DNA of 64,000 bases from an uncultured Tateyamaria sp. (GTDB lineage: Bacteria > Pseudomonadota > Alphaproteobacteria > Rhodobacterales > Rhodobacteraceae), in assembly GCF_947503385.1 (NCBI RefSeq), contig NZ_CANNDO010000001.1:248001-312000 (forward strand), read 5' to 3'. Made by a program: the position numbers and the translations under genes. Of this stretch, positions 43,495-53,701 are shown piece after piece; the first letter of the stretch is position 1; the number at the start of each line of letters is the position of its first letter. Below the pieces are notes generated by a model, which did no database searches, was not told the origin of the DNA, and saw only the letters and a list, made by a program, of their open reading frames with translations.

Positions 43495-43651
43495 GCCGAT
43501 TTCCACCACTGCGGGAAGTGACGCATAATTGCGCATTTGCCACACGATTTTTCGCCGACTGAGGGGTGCGCGAAACAATCACCTATAAATTGAACCAAAT
43601 GCTGTGTAACGGTAACTGCACTGCGCCGTACGGGACCGGCGGGGGGACTGT

Positions 43652-45556
43652 ATGTTAGAACTGCTGAAATCGATGTCGCGGCGCCAAAAACGAAATGTGT
43701 TTGTTGCACTCGATTGTTTGCTGGTGCCAATGTCGCTCTTGTTTGCCTTCAGCTTGCAAGCGCCGCTGGGCGGATCCATGGCACTGTTGCAGGCCTATCT
43801 GCCGGAACTGCCCTTTGTCATGGCCGCTGCTGCGGGCCTTTCGCTTTGGCTGGGTATCAGCACCACAACGCTGAACGATTATGAGGCCAGTTCAGTCGGG
43901 CAAACGGCCATTTTTGCCGGGCTGTTGACGCTTGTATCAGTGGTTCTGACATCGCTGATCAAACCGACCGTCCCGCTAAGTACGCAGATTGTGTTCGGCA
44001 TCACTTACTTTGTCTTTTCGGCGCTCAGCCGTGCAATCCTGCTGCAAATCGTCCTCGCGGTGTATCGCAGCGGTGCGGACCGCTGTCGCGTTTTGATCTA
44101 CGGCGCGGGCACCACGGGGATGCAACTGGTTTCTGCGCTCCGCAATCACGAGTTCATCGAACCCGTCGCCTTTGTCGACGACAATCAGGCCCTTCAGGGT
44201 CAGTTTGTCCTTCGACTGCCGGTGCACAGCCCCGTGCGCATCGCCGAGATCGTCGCAGAAAAGCAGATCCACCGGGTACTGCTCGCCATGCCGTCACAGT
44301 CCCAACCCAAGCAGGTGCAGATTGCCCGTCGTCTGGAAAAGATGGGCCTTGAGGTGCAGACCCTGCCATCCTTTTCACAGCTGATCGGCGAAGAAGAACT
44401 GTTGAACAAGCTGACGCCCGTCCATGTCAGCCGCTTTCTCAACCGTGACGAAGTCAGCACCGCGCCGGGATCGGATGCGGCGGCCTATTTCGGGCGCAAC
44501 GTTCTGGTGTCGGGCGCAGGCGGGTCAATCGGGTCCGAACTGTGCCGTCAGGTGCTGGAATGCGGCCCCTCCAAGATCGTGCTCTACGAGCTGAGCGAAC
44601 TGGCTCTTTATCAGGTGCATCAGGAAATCAAGCAAATGGCCGAGGGCAGCGGGATCGCCATTGTCCCCTTGCTGGGCTCGGTCACCGATCCGCGGCAGGT
44701 GCGCCGCGCCTTGCAGGAACACAAGGTTCAGGTTGTGCTGCACGCCGCCGCCTACAAACACGTACCCTTGGTCGAGGAAAACCCATTGGCCGGTCTTGCC
44801 AACAATGTGCTGGGCACCCACACGCTGGTGAGCGAAGCCGCCGCAGCGGGTATCGAACGGTTTGTGCTGATCTCTTCGGACAAGGCCGTGCGGCCCACCA
44901 ACATCATGGGGGCGTCCAAACGGCTGGCTGAACTGGTCGTGCAGGACATCGCAATGCGCATCGCAAAACCCAACAAGCTGGTGTTTTCCATTGTGCGCTT
45001 TGGCAATGTTCTGGGATCGTCCGGGTCGGTGGTGCCGCTGTTTCAGGATCAGCTGCGCCGCGGCGGTCCGCTGACCGTGACGCATCCCGACGTGTCGCGC
45101 TTTTTTATGACAGTGCAGGAGGCGGTCCACCTGGTGTTGCGGGCCGGTGCAATGGCAACGGGCGGCGAGGTGTTCGTTCTGGACATGGGCAAGCCCGTAC
45201 GCATTGAGCAACTGGCCCGGCAGGTTATCGAAAGCGCGGGCTACACGGTGCGTGACGCACAAAACCCGGACGGTGATATCGAGATCGAATTCACCGGCCT
45301 GCGCCCCGGCGAAAAGATGACCGAGGAGTTGACGTTGAGCGGCTCCTTGATCGGCACGGGACACCGCAAAATCTTCTTTACCGTCGAGGATGGGCTGAGC
45401 GAGATCGAAATCGCGTCGGTCCTGCGCGCCCTGCGCGCTGCACTGGCCGCCAGCGACGACGACGCTGCACGGGCTGTGGTGACACGCTGGGTGGATGGAT
45501 ATCGACGCCCCTCCGCAGATGCCGACCCCGCGGACCGTGCAAACCCTGTATCCTGA
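43652..45556 (+). CDS. CapD/WbpM-type nucleotide-sugar 4,6-dehydratase
   Basis: This 634-aa protein has four N-terminal helices (about 15-35, 55-70, 85-105, 115-140), a first Rossmann fold (VLIYGAGTTGMQLVSALR) and a second, catalytic SDR domain (VLVSGAGGSIGSELCRQVLE). The active-site segment SSDKAVRPTNIMGASKRLAE has the Met-for-Tyr change typical of WbpM/PglF/CapD, then IVRFGNVLGSSGSVVPLFQ. It turns UDP-GlcNAc into a 4-keto-6-deoxy sugar for polysaccharide. A 157-bp gap from the sugar transferase suggests its own promoter. Confidence 0.94.
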   Translation: MLELLKSMSRRQKRNVFVALDCLLVPMSLLFAFSLQAPLGGSMALLQAYLPELPFVMAAAAGLSLWLGISTTTLNDYEASSVGQTAIFAGLLTLVSVVLTSLIKPTVPLSTQIVFGITYFVFSALSRAILLQIVLAVYRSGADRCRVLIYGAGTTGMQLVSALRNHEFIEPVAFVDDNQALQGQFVLRLPVHSPVRIAEIVAEKQIHRVLLAMPSQSQPKQVQIARRLEKMGLEVQTLPSFSQLIGEEELLNKLTPVHVSRFLNRDEVSTAPGSDAAAYFGRNVLVSGAGGSIGSELCRQVLECGPSKIVLYELSELALYQVHQEIKQMAEGSGIAIVPLLGSVTDPRQVRRALQEHKVQVVLHAAAYKHVPLVEENPLAGLANNVLGTHTLVSEAAAAGIERFVLISSDKAVRPTNIMGASKRLAELVVQDIAMRIAKPNKLVFSIVRFGNVLGSSGSVVPLFQDQLRRGGPLTVTHPDVSRFFMTVQEAVHLVLRAGAMATGGEVFVLDMGKPVRIEQLARQVIESAGYTVRDAQNPDGDIEIEFTGLRPGEKMTEELTLSGSLIGTGHRKIFFTVEDGLSEIEIASVLRALRAALAASDDDAARAVVTRWVDGYRRPSADADPADRANPVS

Positions 45557-45656
45557 ATGCCGCGCTCCGGCATGACGTCGCCAGAAACGCACGCGCGCCG
45601 TTGTGCGGTTTTGCAGGCCGTGGTCTAACGTGAGCCAAGACAAAGGGGACACACAC

Positions 45657-47822
45657 GTGACGGACATTGCGCGCCACTGGAAATGGACAAAAGCTGTTGC
45701 CGCCGCGGCTGCGCTCATCACCGCCCCTGCGCTTTCTTACGCCGAAGATGCTGCCGCACCACCGTCACCCACATTGAACTTTTACGGCGTGCCCGGCCTG
45801 ATCGATATGCCCAGCGGCGAGGCGCTGCCAGACGGAACACTGGCCTTTAGCGTCTCCAGCTTTGGGGGTCAGACCCGGACCAATGTCACGTTTCAATTCT
45901 CGCCCCGCATTTCCGGCTCGTTCCGTTACATCAGCTTGCAGGACTGGAACTCCGACGGGTTTGAGACCTACCGCGACCGCAGCTTTGACGCCCGGTTTCT
46001 GCTGGCGCGCGAAGGGCGCATTCGTCCCGCGATCTCGGTCGGGCTACAGGACCTCGCGGGCACCGGCATCTATGCGGCGGAATACGTGGTCGCGACCAAG
46101 AATTTTGACCAACCGCTCAGCCTGCCTGGCCGGATCAAGGTCACCGCTGGTCTTGGCTGGGGACGTCTGGGCCAATTGGGCGACATCGGCGCACCGTTCA
46201 GCGGCAGCCGGCCCGCTTTTGATCCCAACGACAACGGCGGATCGCCCTCGACCGATCAATGGTTCCGTGGACCGGCGGCACCCTTTGGCGGCATCGAATG
46301 GCAGGTGAATGACAAATTCGGGGTGAAACTGGAATACTCCAGCGACGCCTACGCGCCCGAAACATCCCGCGACGTTTTCGAACGCAGTTCACGCATTAAC
46401 ATCGGTGCCGAATATCAGGTCAGCCGGTTCCTGCGCGTCGGCGGCTACTACCTCTATGGAGAAGAGCTTGGGGTCAGCGCCCAGCTTGTGACCAATCCTA
46501 AGGCACCACCGCGCGCCTTTACGCTCGCCGGGCCACGCCCTGTGATCACACGCCCGGACCGCGCGGCGGCCCCCGAAGCCTATTCGACCGGATGGGCCCC
46601 CGCCAAAGGCAAGGTGACCGAACAGCTTGGCCCGGTGATTGAACCGCTCCTGCGCGAGGACGGCATCCGCCTCGAAAGCCTGACGCTGCTGTCAACCGCG
46701 CGGGTCGAGGCGCGTGTGTCCTCGCAACGCTATACCAACAATGCCATCGCAATTGGCCGGACCGCGCGCCTGCTGACCGCAACGATGCCCGCCACGGTGG
46801 ACACGTTCGACATCATCCTGATGCAGGGCAGTATCCCGGTCACACGAGTGTCGCTCAGCCGCAGTGATCTGGAGCAGCTGGAGTTCCAGCCGGGTGCCGC
46901 TGATCTGCTTTTGGCGCGGACGGCACTGGACAGCGCACCCAGCGACACCGCCCCTGACACCTATGTCCCCGAGGGGCTGTACCCGCGGTTCAGCTGGGCA
47001 ATCGGTCCCTTTGTCCGCCCCAGCTTCTTTGATGTGGAAGAGCCGGTGCGCGTGGATGCAGGCATCGCATTGACAGGCGAATTCCGGCCCGCGCCGGGCT
47101 GGCTGATTGCGGGCGAACTGCGTCACCGTCTGGTGGGCAACGTCGAAGACACGGCAACCTCGCCGTCGAAACTGCCCGCTGTGCGCACCAGTGCGCCGCT
47201 CTTTGCACAAGAGGGCGATACGACAATCGAAACCCTCTATGTGAACCGTCAGTGGAAAGCAGGCAAAAACACCTATGCCCGCCTGACAGCCGGTTATCTC
47301 GAACAGATGTTCGGCGGTGTGTCAGGCGAATTGCTCTGGCAACCCACCGACAGCCGACTGGCTCTTGGGGTTGAGGCGAACTACGCCCGCCAGCGCGACT
47401 TTGACCAGCAGTTCGGCTTTCAGGACTACGACATCTTTACCGGGCACGTGTCGGCCTATTACGACTTTGGCGGCGGCTATGTCGGGCAGGTAGATGTCGG
47501 GCGCTACCTCGCCGGGGACTACGGCGCGACCTTCTCAGTCGATCGCACGTTCAAGAACGGGTGGAGCGTTGGCGGCTTTTTTACGCTCACCGATGCCACC
47601 TCCGAAGAGTTCGGCGAAGGCTCCTTTGACAAGGGCATCCGCATCTCCATCCCGTTGCAATGGCTGACAGGGCAACCGACGACGCAATCGGCCACCTTCC
47701 CGATCCGGCCCATCCAACGGGACGGCGGGGCGCGCCTGTCGGTGCCGAACCGGCTCTATCCGCAACTGCGCGATGCGGACGCGCGCGCCCTGCGCGAAGA
47801 TTGGGGCCGGGTATGGGAGTAA
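45657..47822 (+). CDS. YjbH-family outer-membrane exopolysaccharide protein
   Basis: This 721-aa exported protein starts at a GTG preceded by AGGGGAC. A signal peptide lies in KAVAAAAALITAPALSYAED. The body has the YjbH N-terminal pattern NFYGVPGLIDMPSGEALPDG, FSPRISGSFRYISLQD, then beta-strand-rich repeats and a C-terminal FSVDRTFKNGWSVGGFFTLT, consistent with an outer-membrane barrel. E. coli yjbEFGH makes an exopolysaccharide; here YjbH, YjbF and a small YjbE-like gene are present and YjbG is not visible. Confidence 0.87.
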   Translation: MTDIARHWKWTKAVAAAAALITAPALSYAEDAAAPPSPTLNFYGVPGLIDMPSGEALPDGTLAFSVSSFGGQTRTNVTFQFSPRISGSFRYISLQDWNSDGFETYRDRSFDARFLLAREGRIRPAISVGLQDLAGTGIYAAEYVVATKNFDQPLSLPGRIKVTAGLGWGRLGQLGDIGAPFSGSRPAFDPNDNGGSPSTDQWFRGPAAPFGGIEWQVNDKFGVKLEYSSDAYAPETSRDVFERSSRINIGAEYQVSRFLRVGGYYLYGEELGVSAQLVTNPKAPPRAFTLAGPRPVITRPDRAAAPEAYSTGWAPAKGKVTEQLGPVIEPLLREDGIRLESLTLLSTARVEARVSSQRYTNNAIAIGRTARLLTATMPATVDTFDIILMQGSIPVTRVSLSRSDLEQLEFQPGAADLLLARTALDSAPSDTAPDTYVPEGLYPRFSWAIGPFVRPSFFDVEEPVRVDAGIALTGEFRPAPGWLIAGELRHRLVGNVEDTATSPSKLPAVRTSAPLFAQEGDTTIETLYVNRQWKAGKNTYARLTAGYLEQMFGGVSGELLWQPTDSRLALGVEANYARQRDFDQQFGFQDYDIFTGHVSAYYDFGGGYVGQVDVGRYLAGDYGATFSVDRTFKNGWSVGGFFTLTDATSEEFGEGSFDKGIRISIPLQWLTGQPTTQSATFPIRPIQRDGGARLSVPNRLYPQLRDADARALREDWGRVWE

Positions 47823-47827
47823 GGACG

Positions 47828-48526
47828 ATGACAGCAAAAGCACGCTTTGCAGCAGCCTTTGTGCTGGCGGGCCTCATCTCGGGCTGCGCCGGTGGCACGG
47901 ACGTCGTCAGTTCGCAGACCGGGCGCTATCTGACTGTTGTCGGATCGCTTCAGAACGGCCTGTTTCAGGACCCTCCCGAACTGCCCAATGTAACGCGCGC
48001 GCTGCTTGATGGGCTGACGGTTCCATCGCTTGAGGTCACCGTGCCAAAGCGGGACGGGCTGGCCTATCTGGTTCCATTGATAACCCGTCAGGATGCCACG
48101 CTTGGACAGCTTGATATCTGGCGTACGGGCGACGGGACGCAACTGACCCTGCGGTCTGGTGTTATCATCGCCTCGCGCGGACTGGGCGACGATGTCACGT
48201 CTACGGACCGACGCGGCTCCATCGCCTTTGTCAACGGTCGCGCAGCGGACAACTGGCCCCTGCGCCTCGATATTCAAACCTCTGCCGAAGGGGTGGTGCG
48301 CCACGACTTTACCTGCACCGGTCAAAGCATGGGGCGCCAGACCCTCGAGATCGTCGAGCGCACATTTCCAGTCGAATTGCTGAGCGAAACCTGCGTCGGA
48401 GACAACGGTGTGCGCATCGAAAATCAGTACTATGTCGACACACGTGATGGACATGTTTGGCAGACAAACCAGTGGATTGGTGAAAATATTGGCTATATGG
48501 CCACACGTGTCCTGAAAAAGAAGTAA
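47828..48526 (+). CDS. YjbF/GfcB-family lipoprotein
   Basis: This 232-aa protein has a lipoprotein signal with the lipobox LISGC, so C20 is the expected lipidated residue. The mature part matches the YjbF/GfcB (group 4 capsule) family: VPSLEVTVPKRDGLAYLVPL, TLRSGVIIASRGLGDDV, DFTCTGQSMGRQTLEIVERTF and DGHVWQTNQWIGENIGYMAT. It starts 5 bp after yjbH and is co-transcribed. The family is required for polysaccharide export, with an unclear exact role. Confidence 0.9.
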   Translation: MTAKARFAAAFVLAGLISGCAGGTDVVSSQTGRYLTVVGSLQNGLFQDPPELPNVTRALLDGLTVPSLEVTVPKRDGLAYLVPLITRQDATLGQLDIWRTGDGTQLTLRSGVIIASRGLGDDVTSTDRRGSIAFVNGRAADNWPLRLDIQTSAEGVVRHDFTCTGQSMGRQTLEIVERTFPVELLSETCVGDNGVRIENQYYVDTRDGHVWQTNQWIGENIGYMATRVLKKK

Positions 48527-48624
48527 CCGAATCTGCACCGTTCTTGCGAATAAAGCCACACGGTGCTAGTTGTTTCCCAACGTCAAAGAGCACTTCTACG
48601 CTCAAATCTCGAGAGAACGCAGAT

Positions 48625-48822
48625 ATGAAAAAGTTTTTTGCAGCTTCCGCACTCGCCCTGTCCGTCGCCGGCCTGGGCGTTACATCCGCATCGGCTCAGG
48701 GTGAGCTGGTTGCAGGTTCCATCATCTCCACGCAAGTGATCGCTGGCATCATCGTTGCCACTGTGGTCGTTGCGGTTGCGGACGACGGTTCCGTCACAAC
48801 AACAAACGTCGTCGTCGAGTAA
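48625..48822 (+). CDS. Small exported YjbE-like protein
   Basis: This 65-aa protein has a clean signal peptide (MKKFFAASALALSVAGLGVT, cleaved near SASA-QG at about 25). The mature part is a very hydrophobic valine/isoleucine stretch (IISTQVIAGIIVATVVVAVA) ending DDGSVTTTNVVVE. By position after YjbH/YjbF and by size it resembles YjbE, which is also a tiny secreted protein of unknown action; sequence similarity is low. A terminator at 48848 ends the unit. Confidence 0.75.
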   Translation: MKKFFAASALALSVAGLGVTSASAQGELVAGSIISTQVIAGIIVATVVVAVADDGSVTTTNVVVE

Positions 48823-48847
48823 TCGACACACCGCGACGCGGTACAAA

Positions 48848-48877
48848 GGCTGGGCGCAGGCAGCGCCCGGCCTTTTT
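48848..48877 (+). terminator. Rho-independent terminator of the yjb-like unit
   Basis: GGCTGGGCGC (48848-48857) and GCGCCCGGCC (48863-48872) form a 10-bp stem with one G-T pair and a 5-nt loop, followed by TTTTT (48873-48877). It lies 25 bp after the small gene. Confidence 0.9.
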
Positions 48878-48967
48878 GCGTTTGTACGTATTTCAGTGGC
48901 CGACCTTCCCGCCAGCACCTGCGCACCTATATGATGCTCTACAGCCGAAGAACTGCGAGGGGGCAAC

Positions 48968-49411
48968 ATGACGACATATTTCAAAAACCCGGACGTGATT
49001 GCGACCCTGTCGCCCGAAGAATTCCGCGTCACCCAGCAAAGCGGCACGGAACGTCCCGGCACAGGCAAACTGCTCGCCAACAAAGAGCCGGGCATTTACG
49101 TCGATATCGTATCTGGCGAGCCGTTGTTCGCCTCGTCCGACAAATATGAATCGGGGTGCGGCTGGCCGTCCTTTACCAAACCCATCGACAACGTGACCGA
49201 ACATCACGACACCACCCACGGCATGATCCGCACCGAAGTGCGGTCTAAACACGGCGACAGCCATCTGGGCCACGTATTCCCGGACGGCCCACGCGACCGC
49301 GGGGGGCTACGCTATTGCATCAACTCGGCCTCGCTCCGCTTCGTCCACCGCGACGACATGGAAGCCGAAGGCTACGGCAAATACTTGGATCAAGTGGAGG
49401 ATGTGGCATGA
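48968..49411 (+). CDS. msrB: Methionine-R-sulfoxide reductase
   Basis: This 147-aa MsrB repairs the R epimer of methionine sulfoxide. The catalytic Cys is C117 in [11 protein letters not shown], and SGCGWPSF and [12 protein letters not shown] are intact. The pair of CxxC motifs that bind structural zinc in many MsrB proteins is absent: the usual YVC..CG segment reads [12 protein letters not shown]. So this is the zinc-free form, where C64 may serve as the resolving Cys. It overlaps msrA by 4 nt. Confidence 0.94.
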   Translation: MTTYFKNPDVIATLSPEEFRVTQQSGTERPGTGKLLANKEPGIYVDIVSGEPLFASSDKYESGCGWPSFTKPIDNVTEHHDTTHGMIRTEVRSKHGDSHLGHVFPDGPRDRGGLRYCINSASLRFVHRDDMEAEGYGKYLDQVEDVA

Positions 49412-49914
49412 GCCATGAACGCGCAGTGCTTGCAGGCGGATGCTTTTGGGGAATGCAGGACCTGATCCGCAAACGCCCCGGCGTGATCAACACCCGCGTC
49501 GGCTACACGGGGGGCGACGTACCCAATGCGACCTACCGCAATCACGGCACGCACGCGGAAGGGATCGAGATCATCTATGATCCCACGCAGATCACCTATC
49601 GGGACCTGTTGGAGTTTTTCTTTCAAATCCACGACCCCACCACACTGAACCGGCAGGGCAATGATCGCGGGCTGAGCTACCGGTCAGCCATTTACTACGT
49701 GGACGACAGGCAAAAGCAGGTGGCACTGGACACCATCGCGGATGTCGAAGCATCGGGCATCTGGCCGGGCAAAGTCGTGACCGAGGTCGAACCCGTGGGT
49801 GATTTTTGGGAAGCCGAGCCTGAGCATCAGGATTACCTCGAACGCATTCCAAACGGCTACACCTGCCACTTCCCACGCCCAAACTGGGTACTGCCCAAAC
49901 GCGCGGCGGAATAA
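49408..49914 (+). CDS. msrA: Methionine-S-sulfoxide reductase
   Basis: This 168-aa MsrA repairs the S epimer. It has the catalytic motif [10 protein letters not shown] (C12), [26 protein letters not shown] and [20 protein letters not shown]. The resolving Cys of other MsrAs is not evident except C-terminal TCHFPR. The ATG is in the ATGA overlap with msrB, so both epimers are repaired from one transcript. It converges on a hydantoinase gene 14 bp away with no terminator seen. Confidence 0.95.
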   Translation: MSHERAVLAGGCFWGMQDLIRKRPGVINTRVGYTGGDVPNATYRNHGTHAEGIEIIYDPTQITYRDLLEFFFQIHDPTTLNRQGNDRGLSYRSAIYYVDDRQKQVALDTIADVEASGIWPGKVVTEVEPVGDFWEAEPEHQDYLERIPNGYTCHFPRPNWVLPKRAAE

Positions 49915-49928
49915 CCGTACCCCTTGGG

Positions 49929-51917
49929 TCAGCCCGCGACTCGCGGGCGGCCCGACACCTCGATCGTCAGCACCGCCTCGACAAACACCTCCCGCGCCTC
50001 TGCTTGTGCTGTTCGGATGTCACGGTGCACCCGCATTTCGACATCTTCGGCCCCGGCGGAGCGCGCGTCCGTATTGGCCTCGTCCTCCAGCACCAACTGC
50101 AACCGCTCCAATGCGGCGTCCTGATCCGAAAAATCTTCCAGACCACCCGGCAGATGCACGCGGAACTGCCCTTCGCCGGGCGACGTGATCGTCCCGCTTT
50201 TGCGCACCGTGACCCGACCGACCACAGCGCCGATCGCGTTCGCTACGCCGCCGTCCTCCGGCAGCTCCATCGACGTGCGCAACACCGCGCCCACTGCTGG
50301 ATAGTAGGTCCGCGCCGATGCGCCGAGGCCGACCACCGGCACGGCCAGCCCTGTCTCGACCCGCACCGCACCACCCGGCCGCGCCAGACCCCGCTGCATC
50401 AACACATGTTCTGCCAGATCAGACGGCAACCCGTCCTCCGCCAGCCCAGCCTGCAACAGAACCACTGCCGTTTGCCGCGTCAGTTGATCCACAACCATCT
50501 GCGCCATGCGCTCCGGGTCAGGGGACAACAGGTCACCGGCCCCCGTCCGACGACGCCCGAACAGGTGACAGGCCAATTCCGCCGCGCGCGCGTCCCATGT
50601 ATCCAGCGCTCCCAACACATGGGCCGCATCCGACGGCGTCAGCGCGGACAGTTGCACGACACCGCGTGACACCAACCGGCGCAGCGCGCCAATTTCCACA
50701 CGAGCGCGCAACACATCGCCCAACGGGTGCACCGCATCCCCAATCCGATCCAGCAACGCGGCCTCGCGCGGCCCCAACCCTTCTCGTCGCGCACCGGGCA
50801 CCGCGCGCACGAACCGGCCATCCATCTCTCCCGGCAGCGTGCTGCGCGCCTGCGCCTCCAGTGCGGGCAACACCACATCCGGGGCCTCGTGCGCCAGCAG
50901 CGACACCGGCACCACGCGGCGCGGTCCCAGTGTGACACCCCCTGTCAGCCCCTCGGCCACGAAATGCACCTCGCTGTCACCACCCAGACCTGTCGTGCGC
51001 ATCGCCACCGCCTCGACCATGGTGCGGTGCTGACCCACTTGCGCGCCCATCGGGTCAATCGCAGGCCGCCCATCACGCAGCATGGCCACATCTGTTGTCG
51101 TTCCGCCGATATCACTGACCAGCGCGTGCGTCGCCCCGGTCAGCCAACGCGCCCCCACGATAGAGGCCGCAGGCCCGCTCAGGATCGTCTCGATTGGCCG
51201 CGCGCGCGCCTGTGCCGCAGACATCAGCGCCCCGTCCCCTCGCACCACCATCAGAGGCGCGGAAATGCCCAGCGTTGCCAGAACATCCTGCGCCCGCCCG
51301 ATCAGCGTATCGATCATCCCGATCAGACGTGCGTTCAGCAGGGCCGTCACCGCACGCTTTGGCCCCCCCAGCTTGGACGACAACTGATGTGAGGCCGAGA
51401 TCGGCGCGCCTGTGATTTCGCGCACCAACTGTGCCACCCGCTGCTCATGGGCCGGGTTCCGCGTCGCAAATTGTGCCGCCACGGCAAAGCCACTCACTGC
51501 CCCCCGCTGCGCCTCCAAAAACGACAGCAGCGCCGCCTCGTCCAACACCGCGGCGGCGCTCCCGTCATGCCGGTGCCCCCCGGCCAACACACAGACCGGA
51601 TCATCACCCAGCGCCTCGGCCAGACCGGGCGTATCCGCAGGTACCGTGTCAAAACCTACATAGATCAACGCCCCACGCCCGCCTTGCCCTTCGACCAACG
51701 CGTTCGTCGCCAATGTCGTGGACAGGGATGCAAGGCCAATCTCCTCCGCCGCCACACCTGACGACGCCAGCACCGCCCGCACAGCCGCGCCCACGCCGAT
51801 GGCCAGATCTCCCCGTGTGGTCAGCGCCTTGGCCCGCGCGATCACGGCCTCTTCGCCACGCATCAGAACTGCGTCCGTATAGGTTCCGCCCGTGTCCACA
51901 CCCAACAAGATGCTCAT
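49929..51917 (-). CDS. Hydantoinase/oxoprolinase subunit A-like protein
   Basis: This 662-aa ATP-dependent hydrolase-like protein has the HyuA/OplAH ASKHA pattern: [20 protein letters not shown] at the start, [20 protein letters not shown], then [20 protein letters not shown] and [13 protein letters not shown]. In the family, HyuA works with HyuB; no HyuB is next to it here. It is somewhat shorter than OplAH-type HyuA (about 690 aa). The start overlaps the end of queG by 4 nt. Confidence 0.9.
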   Translation of the reverse strand: MSILLGVDTGGTYTDAVLMRGEEAVIARAKALTTRGDLAIGVGAAVRAVLASSGVAAEEIGLASLSTTLATNALVEGQGGRGALIYVGFDTVPADTPGLAEALGDDPVCVLAGGHRHDGSAAAVLDEAALLSFLEAQRGAVSGFAVAAQFATRNPAHEQRVAQLVREITGAPISASHQLSSKLGGPKRAVTALLNARLIGMIDTLIGRAQDVLATLGISAPLMVVRGDGALMSAAQARARPIETILSGPAASIVGARWLTGATHALVSDIGGTTTDVAMLRDGRPAIDPMGAQVGQHRTMVEAVAMRTTGLGGDSEVHFVAEGLTGGVTLGPRRVVPVSLLAHEAPDVVLPALEAQARSTLPGEMDGRFVRAVPGARREGLGPREAALLDRIGDAVHPLGDVLRARVEIGALRRLVSRGVVQLSALTPSDAAHVLGALDTWDARAAELACHLFGRRRTGAGDLLSPDPERMAQMVVDQLTRQTAVVLLQAGLAEDGLPSDLAEHVLMQRGLARPGGAVRVETGLAVPVVGLGASARTYYPAVGAVLRTSMELPEDGGVANAIGAVVGRVTVRKSGTITSPGEGQFRVHLPGGLEDFSDQDAALERLQLVLEDEANTDARSAGAEDVEMRVHRDIRTAQAEAREVFVEAVLTIEVSGRPRVAG

Positions 51918-52933
51918 GTCAGCCTCGATACTGCCCACCGCGCGGCGTCTGCCACCGCCGGGTCCTTATCATCCAGCAAGGCCTGCGCTGCCTCGACCAA
52001 ATGCGACATGCCGGAGTTGCCGATGGCGTAAAGGACATTGCGCACGAACCGGTCCCGCCCGATCCGCTTGATGGGTGAGCCGGAGAACCGCGCGCGGAAC
52101 GCCGCATCATCGAGTGTCGCCAACTCGGCCAAAGGCGGCGCGCCGACAGCACCGAGATACCGCATGTCGCTGGCTGCGACCGCAAACTTGTTCCACGGGC
52201 ACACCGCCAGACAATCGTCGCAGCCATAAATCCGATTGCCCAGCAACGGGCGCAGTTCTTGGTCCACCGGCCCTTTGTGCTCAATCGTCAGGTAGGAAAT
52301 GCACCGCCGCGCATCCAACTGATACGGGGCCGGAAACGCATCTGTTGGGCACACGTCCAGACAGGCCCGACACGATCCGCAATGATCGACTTCCGCCGCA
52401 TCCGGCGCAAGCTCCAGCGTGGTGAACACAGACCCCAGAAACGCCCAATTGCCCCAATCCCGACTGACCAGATTTGTGTGTTTGCCCTGCCAGCCCAACC
52501 CGGCGGCCTGCCCCAGCGGCTTTTCCGGCACAGGGGCCGTGTCGACGAACACCTTGATCTCACCGCCTGCGGCATCAATCAACCAGCGGCCCAACCGCTT
52601 CAAACGCTTCTTGACGATGTCGTGGTAATCCCGGCCTTGCGCATAAACCGACACCGCGCCCAGTTCGGGCCGCTCCAGAACGGCCAAGGGATCGTGCTCT
52701 GGCGTATAACTCTCCGCCAGCATCAGCACAGACCGCGCCTCGGGCCACAAAGCCGCCGGGTTGCTCCGCCACGGCATCCGCTCTGCCATCCAACCCATCT
52801 GTCCGTGGTGACCCGCCGCCACGAAATCCGCCAAACGCTGCGCCACTTGCGGAACCGCATCCGGTCGACACACGCGCGCGGAGGCAAACCCCTCTTCCAG
52901 AGCGCGCGCAATGACCTGCTCTTTCAGGCCCAT
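51914..52933 (-). CDS. queG: Epoxyqueuosine reductase
   Basis: QueG finishes queuosine synthesis by reducing epoxyqueuosine in tRNA, using cobalamin and 4Fe-4S clusters. The 339-aa protein has the C-terminal motifs [16 protein letters not shown] and [15 protein letters not shown] for two clusters, and N-terminal [15 protein letters not shown]. The length is usual. The stop overlaps the hydantoinase start, so transcription of the two is linked, though a functional link is not obvious. Confidence 0.93.
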   Translation of the reverse strand: MGLKEQVIARALEEGFASARVCRPDAVPQVAQRLADFVAAGHHGQMGWMAERMPWRSNPAALWPEARSVLMLAESYTPEHDPLAVLERPELGAVSVYAQGRDYHDIVKKRLKRLGRWLIDAAGGEIKVFVDTAPVPEKPLGQAAGLGWQGKHTNLVSRDWGNWAFLGSVFTTLELAPDAAEVDHCGSCRACLDVCPTDAFPAPYQLDARRCISYLTIEHKGPVDQELRPLLGNRIYGCDDCLAVCPWNKFAVAASDMRYLGAVGAPPLAELATLDDAAFRARFSGSPIKRIGRDRFVRNVLYAIGNSGMSHLVEAAQALLDDKDPAVADAARWAVSRLT

Positions 52934-52979
52934 GTCTTCTTCTCTTTAAAAATACTCAAAATGGATCCGACCTCCCCGG

Positions 52980-53645
52980 TCAGAAATCCAGATCGTTATA
53001 GTGCCGCGGCGGTGGAAACCCCGGCACCTGATCAGCGAGAATGGACCGGAACGCGGGCCGCGACTTGATCTTGGCGTACCAGTCTTTGACCACCTCGCTC
53101 CGGTTCCAGTCAACATCCGAAATATAGTCCAACGCCGACAGATGCGCCGCCGCTGCAAAATCGGCCAAGGTCATCACATCTCCGGCCAGCCACCGGCGAT
53201 GATCCAAAAGCCATGTCATGTAGTCGAGGTGATATTTGATCGCCTTCGCCCCATCTTTGACGTTCCGGCTGTCAGGAAACCCCTTGCCCATCACCTTTTT
53301 GTTCACCCGCTCATAAAGCAGCTTCGACGTAACCTCGTTGTGGAACTTGTCATCGAACCAGCCCACCAGCCGCCGCACCTCCAGCCGCTGACCCGCGTCC
53401 TTGGGCAACAGAGGCGGTTCGGGCCGCGTTTCTTCGATATATTCGCAGATCGCCGCACTCTCGCTCATCGTCAGCCCATCGAGCTTGAGCACTGGCACCT
53501 TGGCCGCCGGGTTGCGCCGCAGGAAGTCAGGGTCCGCCTCCCAGTACCGCTCCTCGACCAGTTCCACCTCCACCTTCTTTTCGGCAAGGCTCAGCCGCAC
53601 TTTGCGGCAAAACGGGGATAGGGGGACGTGGAACAGGCGCGCCAT
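52980..53645 (-). CDS. Glutathione S-transferase family protein
   Basis: This 221-aa GST has an N-terminal thioredoxin-like domain (FHVPLSPFCRKVRLSLAEKK with SPFC near residue 10, NPAAKVPVLKLDGL with the cis-Pro, and MSESAAICEYI) and a helical C-terminal domain from about 85 (LAGDVMTLADFAAAAHLSAL). The SPFC motif, with a Cys in the glutaredoxin-like position, suggests thiol chemistry. It lies upstream of queG on the same strand after 46 bp. The substrate is unknown. Confidence 0.9.
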   Translation of the reverse strand: MARLFHVPLSPFCRKVRLSLAEKKVEVELVEERYWEADPDFLRRNPAAKVPVLKLDGLTMSESAAICEYIEETRPEPPLLPKDAGQRLEVRRLVGWFDDKFHNEVTSKLLYERVNKKVMGKGFPDSRNVKDGAKAIKYHLDYMTWLLDHRRWLAGDVMTLADFAAAAHLSALDYISDVDWNRSEVVKDWYAKIKSRPAFRSILADQVPGFPPPRHYNDLDF

Positions 53646-53701
53646 CAGAAATCCAAGGTCAGCAATGGGTCAGGCATCCATGCACGCGCACGCACGAATT
53701 T

